From: Eutrigla gurnardus
Taxonomy: Eukaryota > Chordata > Actinopteri > Perciformes > Triglidae
Direction of reading: 5' to 3'
NCBI GenBank assembly: GCA_963514095.1
Contig: OY741267.1
Location: 26,286,014 to 26,350,013 of the forward strand
Length of the DNA stretch: 64,000 nucleotides
The notes beneath the pieces are model-generated. The model saw only the letters and a program-made list of their open reading frames with translations. It was not told the DNA's origin and did not search any database. The translations under genes and the position numbers were made by a program. Positions 47,463 to 61,049 of this stretch are shown here, piece by piece. Positions within the stretch are counted from its first letter, which is position 1, and each line of letters begins with the position of its first letter.

Positions 47463-48798
47463 TATTCCACCATGCGAGTCTTTAGGGTCACATGAGTGTG
47501 GATGGTTGTTGATTTGTCTAAGCACTGATCTGAGGACTGTATTTTACGTGGCTGATAGGTTATGTGTTAAACCACCTCCTCTATTGAGAGATGCTCGTTT
47601 CCAGGTTTCTTTCACTCTCAAACCGTCTGTCTTCCTTCACCATGAGGACATCGGTGTCTTCAGAGGAGCGTCCCCTCAACCTTCAGATTCAGACGGACCG
47701 CTGAGTCCCGACCTGAGGAACTGACTCGGGTTTAGTTTCCCCCAATGTTCAGGTCCATGGTCTGGCTTGTGCCTGGTATTTTGTCCTAGTCGTGGTGTTT
47801 GTTGTCCTCCCGGGTTTCTCAGAGCGATACGTGCGATGACAATGTTGTGTTTTTTTGTTGTTTTGTGTCTCTTTGTTCTGCTGATGAAAGCCTGTGTTGA
47901 AAAAAAGGTTTCCTGACTCCAAAACAGGGGCGTGTCTCTCAATATCCAGCAAAACAAGTACATTCACTCAAGTACAGGACGCAATACATTTGTGCTGATT
48001 AAGCAGATAAAAATGGCTACTTGACAAAAAGGCAAAAAAGCAAAAAAAACTGGGCCTGATTGGGATGCCATTAATATGATGGATTTCCATTAAAAAAATA
48101 TTCTGAAATTATTAAGTTAAAGCTTTGAACCGCTGAGACCACTTTAATGTTAATTCTGTGCAGTTTGGGGCAAATTATACCAAATCCTTTTTTCCCATGT
48201 AGTATAACTCAAAATGGTGTCTTTCATTATTTTGCCACACCAGGGTCCCAAAAACGATCCTGGAATTGTGTAATTTTGTATTCATGTGTGATGATGTTAG
48301 TCTCCATAGCAGTCATTTCACATATGGAGACCATTTAAAAAAAGTCTTGACGTAAAATGACGATTACAAGACTGAATAGAATGACAATTTCTAGAACAGA
48401 CGGGCTCTTGGGGTCTCAATGTGGTATTTTGGAAGGATTTCTGACTATTGAATATTGAAATTAGAGCAAATCTTAAAAAGCCAGACCAAACACGAATGTT
48501 TTAAGTAGCCTTTGAAACGCAGGCAATCATCCACTCATTCAAACACTTACAACACTTAAACTTTTTAAAATGACAAAGCAGCTTCTCCTCCGCCACGCCC
48601 GATCGCCCGGCCCCACTTATGTAACGCTAAGCTGCCGTATCGGCGTCTCATGAGCCAAAACAAACAAACCCAAGATCAAATTAATGCAACGTATAATCTC
48701 TCTTTGTTTTCCACTGTTACGTTTCCGCAATCTTTTATCAGGACTCGGGTTGGGCATGCCTGAAGTGTTTTAATGTCCAAGAAACCACTTTGACATTG

Positions 48799-48799
48799 T

Positions 48800-48883
<84 letters not shown>

Positions 48884-48920
48884 TGTGAGAGTGTGTGAGT
48901 GTGTGAGTGTGTGTGTGAAG
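48799..48920. repeat. (TG)n microsatellite
   Basis: About 80 bases of pure TG, then gagag/gtgag interruptions. Confidence 0.97.
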
Positions 48921-51900
48921 CCATATTAGTGTGTATGCTTAAAGGGGCGGTTCAAATTGGTGTCAACATGAAATCCTGGAGGAATAAGCATTCCTTTTGT
49001 CGAGGTCCTTTAAACAATAGGTATAGGTGTTCAATGGGGGGGGGGGGGGGGGGGGGGTTCTCCTGTCTTAGCTGGTCAGGACTAGAAGCACGTGGATGGA
49101 CGAACAAAGGAAGACAAAGCAGTGGTGTTTTTTAAACTCTCCTGCTCTCCGGCCTTTAGGAAGTGCCTGATCGCCGTAAACCAACACGGGACTTCACCCA
49201 GGTGGTTTGCCGAGTCCCCCGTCTTCATATGATCCAGGACCGGGAGTTTGTTGTGGTCCCTGGCGGCGAGAACCGGGGGGGGAAGTAGTCGGTTGGTAGG
49301 AATGGAGTTGAGCTGTACGATAAAGAAACAATGCCTGTGATCAATTGTGCGCAAGATAGGTCGTTTTTAAGGAAGATTATTAGGTGGGTGTTATGGTATA
49401 GACAACTCAAACTGTGATGTCCACGCATGGGCTTATAACAGCATTATCTCCCAGATCCTTACGTTTGTTGGTTCCCTGGTATTCCTTGTTGCTATAGCAA
49501 CAGGTTGTGTATATGAGCCAAAAACAGAGCATTCAAATATCAGTAATTGTAGCTATTATATTGAGTCATCTTCTTACCGTGGTAAAATATTATATCCAGT
49601 CATTATTTCACGTCTAACGTCATATCAAATCATCATCAAACACTCCCTACTTAGTGTATTATGTTCACTGTCCACTTTACACTTAAAAAAAACAAAACAA
49701 ACCCTCAGTGTTTGACTCACGAGCGTAGTAAGTGTTTATTATGAGGAAGTAGCGAGCTGGTGATGAGGGTGTGTAACATATTTGTATGTGATACTTCTGC
49801 TATGAGTCGATGATGCGTATATTAATAGTCATAACTTCCACAGAAATGTGTGTGAACTTTGTTTGTTTCTGGTGGAAGATGCAACCTCGTCCCTTCTTCT
49901 TCTTCTTGCTCATGGAAGGCCGTACCACTCCCCTAGAGGTCTAATTATCTACTTTACTGCGTTATTGAGCAGTAAACGTTTGGACAGACCTCAAATTCTC
50001 TTTTGAACTTTTGACACCCAGGAGACATCTCTGAGGGCGCACCTTCAGCCAGATAAATATCAATATAATATCAATGTATCCCTGTTGAAGTTGCCAGTTG
50101 ACACTGATTATTAAGATAATTTCACAACCGGTTTGACGCAACCATATATGGTCACGGCTAAACACATATAAACGTTGCCATGTCTTGACACGAACCCCGT
50201 CTTCCCGGCTTGTTCCATCGTACCAATAAATCCAAAATAACGCCTCACTTTGCGTGAGACTTTCTCCGTATCTTTGTCGGATCGTATATGTTTTACTACC
50301 GACAGACAGACGGGGATCAGCTGGCAGACAGAGCAATCAAGGAAGTGCCAGAACAAATGTCAGGGCCACATAAAAAACACGTAGATAATTATTAACAATT
50401 CTATTCAAACCCATTGACAGGAGAGTCGGTGTACAGTATTAAAACCCAGACGGGCCTACGTGAGGGCTGCAACAGCCAGGGATCCAAACGGGGAACCGGC
50501 TCGGCTTTAAGCTGCATCTGCAGGCGGCTGAAGACGAGTGTGGAAATCCGTCTCACGGCCGTGGAAATATCTGCGTTTTCCCTTCGTGTAAATGGGGCCC
50601 GAGGCGCAAAGCGGGTTGCCCTAGCAACAGAATGGCAATGGAAAGGAATATAAAGTTTATGCATCAAGCTATAAAAAGGAAGAAAAACGCAACCATGCAG
50701 ATTGTATTGATTATTTGTTGACACACTGCAGGTTGAACCTGATGAGACCAGACCTCGCCTCGCCTCTGATCCTGGAACGTTGTTAATGTTGCAGTCCGGT
50801 TTCTGAGGGAGTGTTCAGTTCGCCTGTTCATTCAGGGGAAACGGATGCTACATGACGCACATGGTGCTAAGTTTCTCACCTAACTGCTGGTTTGGCAACA
50901 TTTAACCAGACGGGTGTGTACATGTATGACTCATAGGGTAGGCACCGTTTATGAAATATCCGGCTGCCACCGACTCAAATAGCTGAATAGGCAAGGATGA
51001 GGCCGATCTATTCAGTTCAGTTAAATATATTATTTATTTATACATATTTATATATTATATACCAAATGGATGATGTTATTTTCAATAATAAATAACAATT
51101 TGCTTAATTTATATCTATCTATTTCTTTGTAGCATTTTGTTTTTACAAACAGCTTATGAATTAAAACGCTGGTGATCGGTGCCTCCGTATCGGCCGTTAC
51201 CTGAAGCTCAGGTATCTATGGGGACTTGAGAGAGTCCGATCCGTGCGTCTCCTATACGTGATCTAAGACCCCGAACGTTGACCTGTTTCTGGGTCTTTTA
51301 AGCAAACAGCCGAGCCAACGTGGTCGGTATAATGTCGGCTTTGTGCGAGGCAGCATGCAGCATAAACATGGCTGCTTCCTCCGGATGAAATACTCATGCT
51401 GATCGTCTTAAGCTCATAAATGAACGCTCTATTTAAATAGGCACCCTTTGGTTTATTTTGCATGAAACAAATCAAAGAAAGCTTCTTTTTTTTTTTTTTA
51501 CCAAGCTTTACAAGCTCATGCCACAAAATACATCCACATTGTTGATCATGTGATGTAGTTTGAGTCAAATCCCCTCTGAATCTTTCACCACATTAAATAT
51601 AGCTACAAATTTTAAGATATAAAGTTGAATCTGGCATGTTTTTTCATGTTTCGTAGGTTTTCTGTTATTTCAAGTCTGCTGCTGTTGTGATCCAGTATTC
51701 CCACATAAAGCAATCAAGTTTCAGTATGTATTTTTTTTTTATTTGATGCAGTTTTACTGAGCAAAAAGTGACCTCACAAAATCTTTTCTTCGGTTGGGAC
51801 GTGGATGTGCCTCATTAGGAAACGGACAGAGTCACAGAGAGTGGACTTGTGGGGGTGCGGGGCCACCCGTTGTTTTTTTCTTGTTAAAGAAGCAGGGCCT

Positions 51901-52449
51901 GCAGAGAAATCAGCTTTGAGGGGGGGTAGCATCTGGCCGTCCCCCCTGCCCTCCCCCCCTGATCTATTCATGTCACGGAAGTGTGGACCGTGTGGTTGAA
52001 ACTGAGCGTAACTGATTGTGAGCTGGAATGCTAAAGCTCGGTTAATTATGAATGTGCCACTTGTTTTTCTCCTCTCGGGGCTCATAATCCTCCACGCTTT
52101 AAAATGTGAGGGTGATGTTTTTATTTTCTTCATAAACAGCTGAGCTGAACTCTACAGAAAACGGGCTGCAAACACAAGTCAGACACTGGTTTTGTCTTTT
52201 TTTTTTTACACCGCTGCACCAAAAACACACACTCTCCTCTATCTGCAGTCTGAGAGAAGAACTGTGTCACTGTGTCATAAGGTAACGCGGTGACCAATCA
52301 CAGCACAGGGAGAGGGGGGGGGGGATCAACTCAATCACACTTGGGCGCTCAGCCAATCAGGATGCTTCCAGCCGGGGCAACATCTGCCTGTGTGAAAACA
52401 CCAAAGCTGCACCAACGTGGAGATAAACACACCGCCACTATGTGTGAGC

Positions 52450-52570
<121 letters not shown>

Positions 52571-53202
52571 CCCTGCACATTATAGCCAAACTATTGTATT
52601 ATTTTTCTTTAATGAGATTAGACATGCTTCTGACCAAGAAATGAGCCAACTTTATCCTCAACTGGTGTTTCCTCTCTCCATTCCCATCTCTTACCATTTT
52701 ATTTTTTTAACAACATATTTTTTTTATTTTTTGCACATTTCATCATCCTCCATGAGCTTCGGCGTGAGCGTGAGACGTGGCTTTAATGCGGAGCTGCCTT
52801 CCCTCTGTTGCACGTCGTAGAAGGAAGAGTACTGGTTTGAACTGGCTAGATGTGTTACACAACAACAACACAGGAGAAGCTCCCACAGCGGAGCCTCAAC
52901 ACACCAGAGATGCTCTGAGCATCTACGCTTTCTCTCGAAGCAGCATTTTTTTTAACAATGGATTACCCAAAACGTCACTCATTGTTTTTTTAATGATACG
53001 TTAAAATAAATAAATAAATAAATTGGACAAAGATGGAGGGCATTTTGTGTGTGTGTGTGTGACTAGCATCTTAACGTTGTGTGTGACCGGGAGGGGGAGG
53101 GGGGGCTTTATTGTGCAGCTCCACTTATGAAGACCCCATTTCAAGTTTTTTTTAAACCTCCTTACATAACATGCGTTTTTTTTTCTCTGTTTTTCTCCCA
53201 CT

Positions 53203-53226
53203 CTCACTCACTCACTCACTCACTCA

Positions 53227-53295
<69 letters not shown>

Positions 53296-53416
53296 GAACC
53301 ACCAGGATCCAGCCTGTACATTCCGGTGGTAGTCATAGCAACAGGGCAGCATCCCCTCTTGCTCTCTCTCCATCCTTTGTCCAGTGTCTCCCCCCCCCCC
53401 CCCCCCCCCCCCCCCC
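53203..53416. repeat. (CTCA)n, (CA)n and poly-C cluster
   Basis: A ctcactcactca run is followed by about 75 bases of CA (to 53294), and after 100 bases by a poly-C run at 53392-53416. Confidence 0.95.
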
Positions 53417-53704
53417 GATCGTTTGAGCTTCCCAGGCGGAAGGTGGTTTTGGATTCTGCATGCAAATCGAAGCGAGGAAGTGGAAGGGAGTGAAGACGGT
53501 GACTGGATGTCATTAGATGTGGTTTTTTCACAGATCGTAGCGAGGTGATGAACCCCCCCACCCCCACCCCCACATCCTGCCATGACATTTATTTAACACA
53601 AGCGTTACAACAGAGCTCTGCAGATTTCTCTCAGATAGATATGAATGGAAACATTGTGAGAGGGAGATGGAGTGAGGTTAATGTTCTGTCAGCCGTATGC
53701 TCCA

Positions 53705-53706
<2 letters not shown>

Positions 53707-53777
<71 letters not shown>
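53707..53777. repeat. (TA)n microsatellite
   Basis: About 35 copies of TA, ending atatgcatgc. Confidence 0.97.
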
Positions 53778-53779
<2 letters not shown>

Positions 53780-53939
53780 TGCACAGGCGGTATGAGGTCG
53801 GAGGAAAAGAACATTGTGTCCCTGTTCGCGTCTGGGAATGTGAGGGGTTTGACTAGGAATAATGGGCTGGGAAGTGGAGGCTGTGTAATCACGTCAAGCA
53901 GTCAGCGGATGGAGTTTTTCAGATTCAATGTTTTGGTTC

Positions 53940-54205
53940 TGGTTTCGGGTGCATGGTGGTGTAGATTCCACGGTCGGGTTTGGGTTCCTTCTGTGTGGAG
54001 TTTGCATGTTCTCCCCGTGTCAGCGTGGGTTCTCTCCGGGTTCTCCGGCTTCCTCCCACAGTCCAAAGACATGCAGGATGGGGATAGGTTCATTGATGAC
54101 TGTCCAGGGTGAACCCTGCCTTCACCCAATAACAGCTGGGATCGGCTCCAGCCCCCCGCGACCCTGAATACAGGATAAAATGTAGACGATGGATGGATGG
54201 TTCTG
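53940..54205 (+). mobile_element. Second copy of the interspersed repeat seen in kncn intron 4
   Basis: The central part 'ttccttctgtgtggagtttg' to 'cctcccacagtccaaagac' matches 22870-22959. Unlike that copy it keeps the 3' half: 'gactgtccagggtgaaccct', 'ggctccagccccccgcgacc' and a (GGAT)n tail at about 54190. It has no coding capacity. Confidence 0.75.
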
Positions 54206-56712
54206 GTTTGGGTTCATGGTAAAGCTTAGTGCACACACGTGGGAGGGAGTTTCACTGCGTTTTCTCCTTATGTGCTGCTCAACGGCTTCTGCATGAAGGA
54301 GATGTATGGATAAATATTTCTGTGAGCCCCGTCATGTGACTTTGGACTTCTGTTTGTTTCAAATGAAGCACATCGAAGGCAAACCATTATTGAAGGAACC
54401 TATTGTTACTTTTTGGTGACACGTTGGCAGGAACATTACTAGACACGTGCCTGCATGTTCCTCCAGGATAACTGAGACATAAAACTGCAGCTGTGTGAGG
54501 TTGTGATATATGATTTTCTGTCGTACATTTATTTAAATTCATCAGAATTTTTCTCTTTCAAAGTGTTTTTCAGGAATTCAAGGTAGCATTGGTCAATATA
54601 TTGATTTACACGTTGGTTGATTTTGGTGAGGTTTTTAAAACTCTTCTCCAAACTTTGCAACTTTCTGTACCAGACACAAACTCTGATAACCTGCAGAGGC
54701 AGACACACACACACAACACAGGTTGTTTGTTTCAGATTTTAAACTCCGAGCACGCTGTGTTCAGGTCAGCGAAACGTCCTCCGGAACAGGACTCAACCTG
54801 CTCAAACTTCATGCTTTATGAACTCGTTCCCCTTCAAAGCAGGGAGCTGACTCACGTGCCACTCGGGATGTAGGGGAAAGGTCCCGAAGCAAACTCCTGC
54901 TGCCCTTCCCCCAACCGGGGGTGCCGAGGACACAAGGAGTAAATGTTTACGAGGATGTGTGGCCTGCTTTGATGAGGTTTGAAAGAAAGGGGAAGAAGTT
55001 TGACTTCAATTGCCACACAATTTAATATTGGCGATATGTTCCTGTTTTTAAGTATCTATATTAGGGAGAAGCATCTAGTCTTCAAGGTTTAATAGTGAGT
55101 TGAGCGTTTTTTTGCGTGTGTGGTTGAAATGTCGACCTTATCTGTCAGCAGGGAAACAAAGACTCCCTTCACTGTGTTCATATCTGTTCAGACTCTCAGC
55201 TTTGTGCCGGTTCTGCAGCACCGATCAGATGTGAGCAAAACTATAGGTTTATGAAATCATGCTTTTACATCTTAGTTGTTTGACCTACATTCTGCCTTTT
55301 TGTTAGATGTTTACCTCAACTCTCCTTGTGAACAAGCTGTGGAACAAAAACAAGTGCATTTCTGCCACGTCAGCGTTTGTCTGGCGCCGTGTCGTCGGTG
55401 ACGCAGCCCTGCTGAGGGAAGATGTTGATGCTGCTGCAGCGAGGGATCGGGAAGTCTCGTGAGTACGCCGGGTTTCTTCCCACGGGCTCCCAAAACGCAG
55501 TCGGGAAACAAAGCCGCCATTGATCTGCTGCCCGACTGAAGTATTTGGCAAAAAGTAAGCCTGGACTAGAGTTAACGTTTAGTGCATTTCATTCTACTTT
55601 TGTTTGCCGCCGTCACCGGCTTCTGAAGATGGGGAGAAGGTGTGAACATTTAGATTTGGAGGGTAGGGTCAGCGGTTTCCTGTGGACTTGTCGACGTGTA
55701 AATGACTGCATTCCCCAGATGTTGTAGGAAATTGTGTGGCTTTGAGCTCCGGTCTCCCTGAGTGGTAATCTAGTTAGCCAGTTAGCTTAGCATAAAGCCT
55801 GGAAACTGCTAGCCTGGCAGTCTGAAGGAATTCGTAGTCAGATTTGTTAGGCGCTGCTTCCCCTCCAGTTTACAGACTTATGCTAAGCTAACTGGATGCT
55901 AGTGGTTGCATTATATTCCTGGCATGCAAGCTGCAGAAAATGTACCTTAAAAAAGGCAAAGAGTCAACAACCATGTTGTGGTAAAAATAAAAGTTTTAAA
56001 TGCATCAATAAAAAACACCAGGTCCAGTAAACATGAATGTTTTACCAAATCAGGTGAGTTACAACGTCGTAGTTAACAAAAGGATAAAACTCCTCGAGGA
56101 AACCTACAAAATGGCGTTATGGACAGATCCACCACATTTTAAACAACATAATGCCTGAGTACAGACGACTACAGAGTGTACCACACGAGTGTGTCAAAAT
56201 CTGAAGACAAACATGGCCATTTAAAAAAATAGACACTTCATGAAGAATTAGTAACGTTGAAGACTGGATACTTTAAAAAAGGCAGGTCAACACAATATTC
56301 TTATTTCTTCTCTTTTTTTTTTTTTTAACAGTACATGAACTTTGTCAGATTAATTACGTTACACCTGCTGTCCAGCCTTTAGCAGCTCTACTCTTCAGGG
56401 TTCCTGTGCTCTTTAGTTCGTTTTAGTCAACAAACAGATAGGGAGGGAGGGAGGGAGGGGAGGGGGTGACATCGCTATAAAACAGTGTTACAAAAGCCGA
56501 TCCCGTCTAAAGGAGGGGAAAGTCGTACCCTGCCATCACCAGCGCATAACTACCAAAGATATTACCGTTGCAAGTTGACCAGCCAACTTTATGCCATTAA
56601 ATGCAGGTTAAAAATAATCTCAGTGGGAGAGAAAAAAAATACAGTACTAGTTTAAAGAAAATATAACGGGAGGGGGGGGGGGGGGGAAGTCAGTCATTGA
56701 GTTGTGGGGGTT
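54206..56712. other. Region between the repeat and the glul stop codon, including its 3' UTR
   Basis: No established gene. An exon-like segment lies at 55307-55462 (see findings). The glul 3' UTR must begin at 56712 and run leftwards; I found no minus-strand AATAAA in the first 700 bases. A poly-G run sits at 56671-56688. Confidence 0.5.
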
Positions 56713-58576
56713 TTAGTATTCCACGGGCTCCTCCCCCTCCTCGCTCAGCAAACAGGTGCGGATCAGAGCCTCTGTGACGCCGTACGGGTCGCAGTTGGCC
56801 GACGGGCGGCGGTCCTCGAAGTAGCCCTTCTTCTCCTGGCCGACGGTGCGAGGGATGCGGATGCTGGCGCCGCGGTTGGCCACGCCGGCGGAGAACTCGT
56901 TGATGTTGGAGGTTTCGTGGTGGCCGGTGAGGCGGCGAGCGTTGTCCAGCCCCCCTTTGGGGTCGTAGGCACGGATGTGGTAGTTGTGCCTCTTGCCGAG
57001 CTTCTCGATGGAGTCCTCGATGGCTCTGGAAGGCGGAAAGAAAGATTCCCTCCCGTTAGAAACATTAAAATTTCACCACATTGCCGGGAGCCGTCGAGTC
57101 ACTCGGTGACACTCACTTCAATCCGCCGTCTTCCCTCATCTCCTTAGTGCTGAAGTTCGTGTGGCAGCCGGCGCCGTTCCAGTTGCCGGGGATCGGCTTG
57201 GGGTCGAAGGAGGCGATGACGCCGAAGTCTTCACAGACGCGATGCAGGATGAAGCGTGCCACCCAGAGATGGTCGCCCATCTTTATCCCCTCACAAGGTC
57301 CAACCTGGAACTCCCACTGTTAAAATAAATAAATAACGTTATACATTTTAAGACGGCTGTTAAAACCTTTAAAACCACGTCCAACCGCGGAGCAGGCTTT
57401 GATCGTTACCTGAGCAGGCATCACTTCTGCGTTTGTGCCACAGATGTCGACTCCAGCGTACAGACACGCTCGGTAGTGGGCCTCCACGATGTCTCTGCCG
57501 TAGGCTTTATCAGCGCCCACGCCGCAGTAGTACGGGCCTGGAAACGCATCCACGAATCAAACAAAACCATCTAGACATCTATGAGCGTACGCAACAAAAA
57601 CTCAAATATGGCAGCTCACCTTGCGGTCCGGGGAAACCGTTAGACGGCCAGCCAAAAGGATGTCCATCTGTGCCCAGGATGGTATATTCCTGCTCCATGC
57701 CAAACCAGGGAATCTGCTCCTCGATCATCTCCATCACCTTGTTGCACGTGAGTCGGAGGTTGGTTTCTGCGAGAGAAGATGACAAAAACAGCTCGATTAG
57801 AAGACTGAAACCAAGCATAGTCAAATGCAAAAAAAACAAATTCACATTTACTTGAAGGCCAAAGGGTGGGATGTCCCTGCAAGATACAGAAAGTGTTGCC
57901 AGATTGAGGGCTACTTTAGAGATACTGGCACTTCTCAGCTCGTTAATGCCTGCAGTCGTGTATGCACATAATGGATGATGCATCCATATGCGCAAGTGTT
58001 AATGTATGCAGCAGTGTGTGCCAGAGGAACCACATGTTTGTTTCAAGCCAACATTTCTTCTCTTTTAAAATGATAGCACGTAAAACAATGACACATTTCT
58101 AGATCCAAATGTCCCAAAAAAATCCAAGATTGTGAGTTTCTTCTCGTTACCTGCAGGTTTGCGGTTGTACTTCAGGACTTCACACAGGACCAGCTTGTTG
58201 GGGTCTTTGCGGAACGGATCCCGGAACATGGCAGCAGGGATCAGAAACATGTCGCTGTTGGAGCCCTCAGCCTGGTACGTGCTGGAGCCGTCAAAGTTCC
58301 ACTCGGGAAGCTCTGCAAAGGGGGGGGATGGACGGAGATGAATGCACTGCAGGGTTATACAGAAAGGGTAGGATTGTTTATAGGAAGCTTCAGATGGGGG
58401 GGATGCTTACCTTCGATGCTTTTGGGCTCAAAATCTAGTGTCCTGGTTTTGCAGCGGAGCCCCTCTCCGGTTCCATCAATCCAAATGTACATGGCCTGGA
58501 CTTTGTCCCCCTGAGGGAGCTCCATGTACTGCTGCTTCACAGCTTTACTCAACGTGGCGCTGGCAGACGTGGCCAT
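56713..58576 (-). CDS. glul: Glutamine synthetase
   Basis: Cytosolic glutamate-ammonia ligase joins glutamate and ammonia with ATP to make glutamine. Six coding exons: 58576-58411, 58312-58151, 57766-57620, 57537-57410, 57316-57117, 57025-56713 (1,116 nt, 371 aa; the vertebrate enzyme is usually 373). All phases match. Seen in order are LDFEPKS and ELPEWNFDGSSTYQAEGSNS (substrate latch region), the metal-binding WFGMEQEYTIL with Glu134 and Glu136 at the same numbering as the human enzyme, GPYYCGVGADKAYGRDI, PGNWNGAGCHTNFST (ammonia/glutamate site) and the ATP-site NRGASIRIPR. The C-terminus EEGEEPVEY is two residues shorter than in human. The first coding exon has an acceptor at 58604-58605, 27 bases before the ATG, so a non-coding exon precedes it. 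Fish have several glul paralogs; which one this is I cannot say. Confidence 0.98.
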
Positions 58577-58603
58577 CTTCTTTTATTTCCTACTATAACA
58601 CAC
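58577..58603 (-). other. glul: glul 5' UTR portion in coding exon 1
   Basis: Acceptor CCTCAG|GTGTGTTATAG precedes the ATG by 27 bases. No ATG occurs in this short leader. Confidence 0.65.
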
Positions 58604-59283
58604 CTGAGGAACGAGAGGAGCAGGAATATGAGACCTCCGTGTGCGCTGGATCACGTGTTTTTTTGTGGGTGGACCTCTTTTTTTTTTTTTTTTTTGGTGA
58701 GTGGGGGTGCGAAAAAAAACACCATTGTCCCTTTTCCAGAAATGAGGAGGAAAGGGGCAAAAAAAACGCGTTGAGGATGTTAAGTGAAAGCCCCATTTCC
58801 AGTATTTTCCCCCCTTGGAAACAAAAGAGAGAAAGCCACTTCGCCACGTGACTATTAAGACTGATTGGAATTAGCGATGCGCCTCGTGGAAAAACCTCGC
58901 ATCTACCTCTATGGAGGAAACAGACACCATATATATAAAACCCACACAACCACTCCTTAATGATACATCCTGTTGCCGTTACGCCCGTTGTAGTCATGGT
59001 TACAATAGTTGGCTGACACATGGTGAGGCAATGTTACATCATAGGGGCTTCCTCGTTGTAGTCCGGCAACCCATCAGCCTCACCGCCGAGTCTCATTCAA
59101 ACACAAGACGCACTTCCGTGTAACTCCAAAACAGACTAAATGAGAATAAATGCGAATTAAAGTCCGCGATTTCATTGTCTAAAGTTTGGAACAATGAAAA
59201 GCTCGAGCTAAACCACAGACGAAGGTACGCGGAAGGGAACAAAAGGAGGAAGAAGAAATAATAATAAAAAGGAGTAACATTAC

Positions 59284-59465
59284 CTGGAGAATCGAGGAAT
59301 TTGAAATAAAAACGAAAGGACGGACAGGTCCAGTGTCTTGTCGTGTGATGCGTCAGTGTCTCTCTCATTCTCCGCTACCGGAGTCTCCGGAGATGAGCGC
59401 ACTTTATACGAGCATGAACTGCGAGGGCTGCCCTGTGATTGGCCAGAGAGCGGATGGAACACGTG
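59284..59465 (-). promoter_or_regulatory. glul: glul promoter and non-coding exon 1
   Basis: On the minus strand a TATAAAGT box (59408-59401) lies about 120 bases before a good donor (TCTCCAG|GTAATG, exon edge 59284). A CCAAT box lies at 59442-59438 and a palindromic E box CACGTG at 59460-59465. Transcription should start near 59375 and give a non-coding exon of about 90 bases spliced to 58603. Positions of box and donor are read directly; start site is inferred. Confidence 0.7.
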
Positions 59466-60385
59466 ACAAGCGTGCTAGTGCTGCTGCCTGCCTGCTGCTG
59501 CCTGCTCCACGCATCCTCCTCACATGTACACATGGTTTTAAGGAACATGTTAATTATTATGAATCTTATGTATAAAAACAAGGATTTTAAGGAATTATTG
59601 TTATTAATAATTAAATAAAGTGTGAAGGATAGATCCGTATCGTGCTTCATTGTTGGCAGACAACCGTGAGACAAAAATAGCAAAAAGACGACACCATGTG
59701 GCAGCACTGCGGTACTGCACCGTGTACAGGTTTTAATGGGAGAGACGTTATGTAATCCGGCCCACTGAAGAATAATATCATCTGGTAGGTACACGCTCCG
59801 GCATAAATACTGAGTGCACACGTGAGAAAATGAAAAAATAAATTCATAATAAGCCTTAAAAAACAATAACAGAGGCCCATTAAGCTGCTTCTCAGTCTGA
59901 AGTAGCATTCTTGATTATGTTGTGGTTAATTATTGGCATATTCACCCCCGTTTGATTCATGTGTTAGATTTAATGTAATTGCCAAGTGTGTATATTAGAC
60001 TTTTCTAGAACATGTTAAAAAGTAGGAAAAACACCCTAAAAACATCAGGAAGTCATGGGAAGAGTTCACGGCTAACCTTGATGCAAGCTAACCTGCTTAA
60101 GCTAGGCTAGGCTAGGCTAAGCTTTTAGCACTACCGGTAGCTTAGCTTCTGTTGCTTTTCTTTTAGTCATTGTTGGATTCAGCAACAGTTGCTAACATGT
60201 TGGACTAACTAAATTATTTATCTTTCGGTCACAGGAAATGAAGTTAGCAGGATTAGGAAAATGTAGATTAAGCTAATGTTTGCTGCGGCTATCCTAGCAG
60301 CTAGCTAGCTTTTCTCTACCGGTAACATGATCGTTTTTAGCTTTAACGTTACACACCTTTCGCTAACATACAAATACACAGAGAC

Positions 60386-60395
60386 ACACACACAC

Positions 60396-60435
<40 letters not shown>
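60386..60435. repeat. (CA)n microsatellite
   Basis: About 50 bases of CA with one cgca interruption. Confidence 0.96.
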
Positions 60436-60436
<1 letters not shown>

Positions 60437-60689
60437 GTGGGTCACACATTTGTCATAATAATGTGTTTTAGTGGGGAAATATCCGGTACCAACTTTTTAA
60501 CTTTAATTATTATTATTATTTTTTACAATATAAAGTATACATTGTATATCACTAAACTTGTACACATTTACAGTGAGCCGTTCCTCTAATACACACAGAA
60601 AAACTACTGTTGATATACTTCTGTTAATACTACCACTAATGTTAATACTACTACTACCAACACCAAATGCAGTTGTAACCCAAGGCCTA

Positions 60690-60900
60690 GTATGCACAAG
60701 AGTTCTGCCTAAAAGCCTGTTAAGGCAGTTTTTTTCTCACCACTGTCATTGTAACGCTTTGCTCCTGGGTGATGTTGGTACTTTGAAAATGTATGGACTC
60801 TGAAAATCATGAGTATTTTGGTCCTGCTCAATGCATAAATTGTCCTGAGATAACTTCTGTTGTGATATGACACTATTAATAACATTGAATTGAAAAATGT
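60690..60900 (+). repeat. Degenerate teleost non-LTR repeat tail
   Basis: 'cctgttaaggcag' and 'tttttctcaccactgtcatt' followed by 'gtcctgagataacttctgtt' and 'gtgatatgacactattaata' then 'acattgaattgaa' fit the 3' end of the same family as 43230-43300. Coding sequence is absent. Confidence 0.55.
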
Positions 60901-61049
60901 TGTAGTAGAGGTTTAATTTAATAAGTGTTAGTATATTTACTATTAACAACTATTTACTATAATTACTATTGCTATATACTATGTGTGTGCGGTGAGAGTT
61001 GAATGGTGCCACCATCACGAGGTTTTGGACGTGATTGTTGTTGTTGCAG

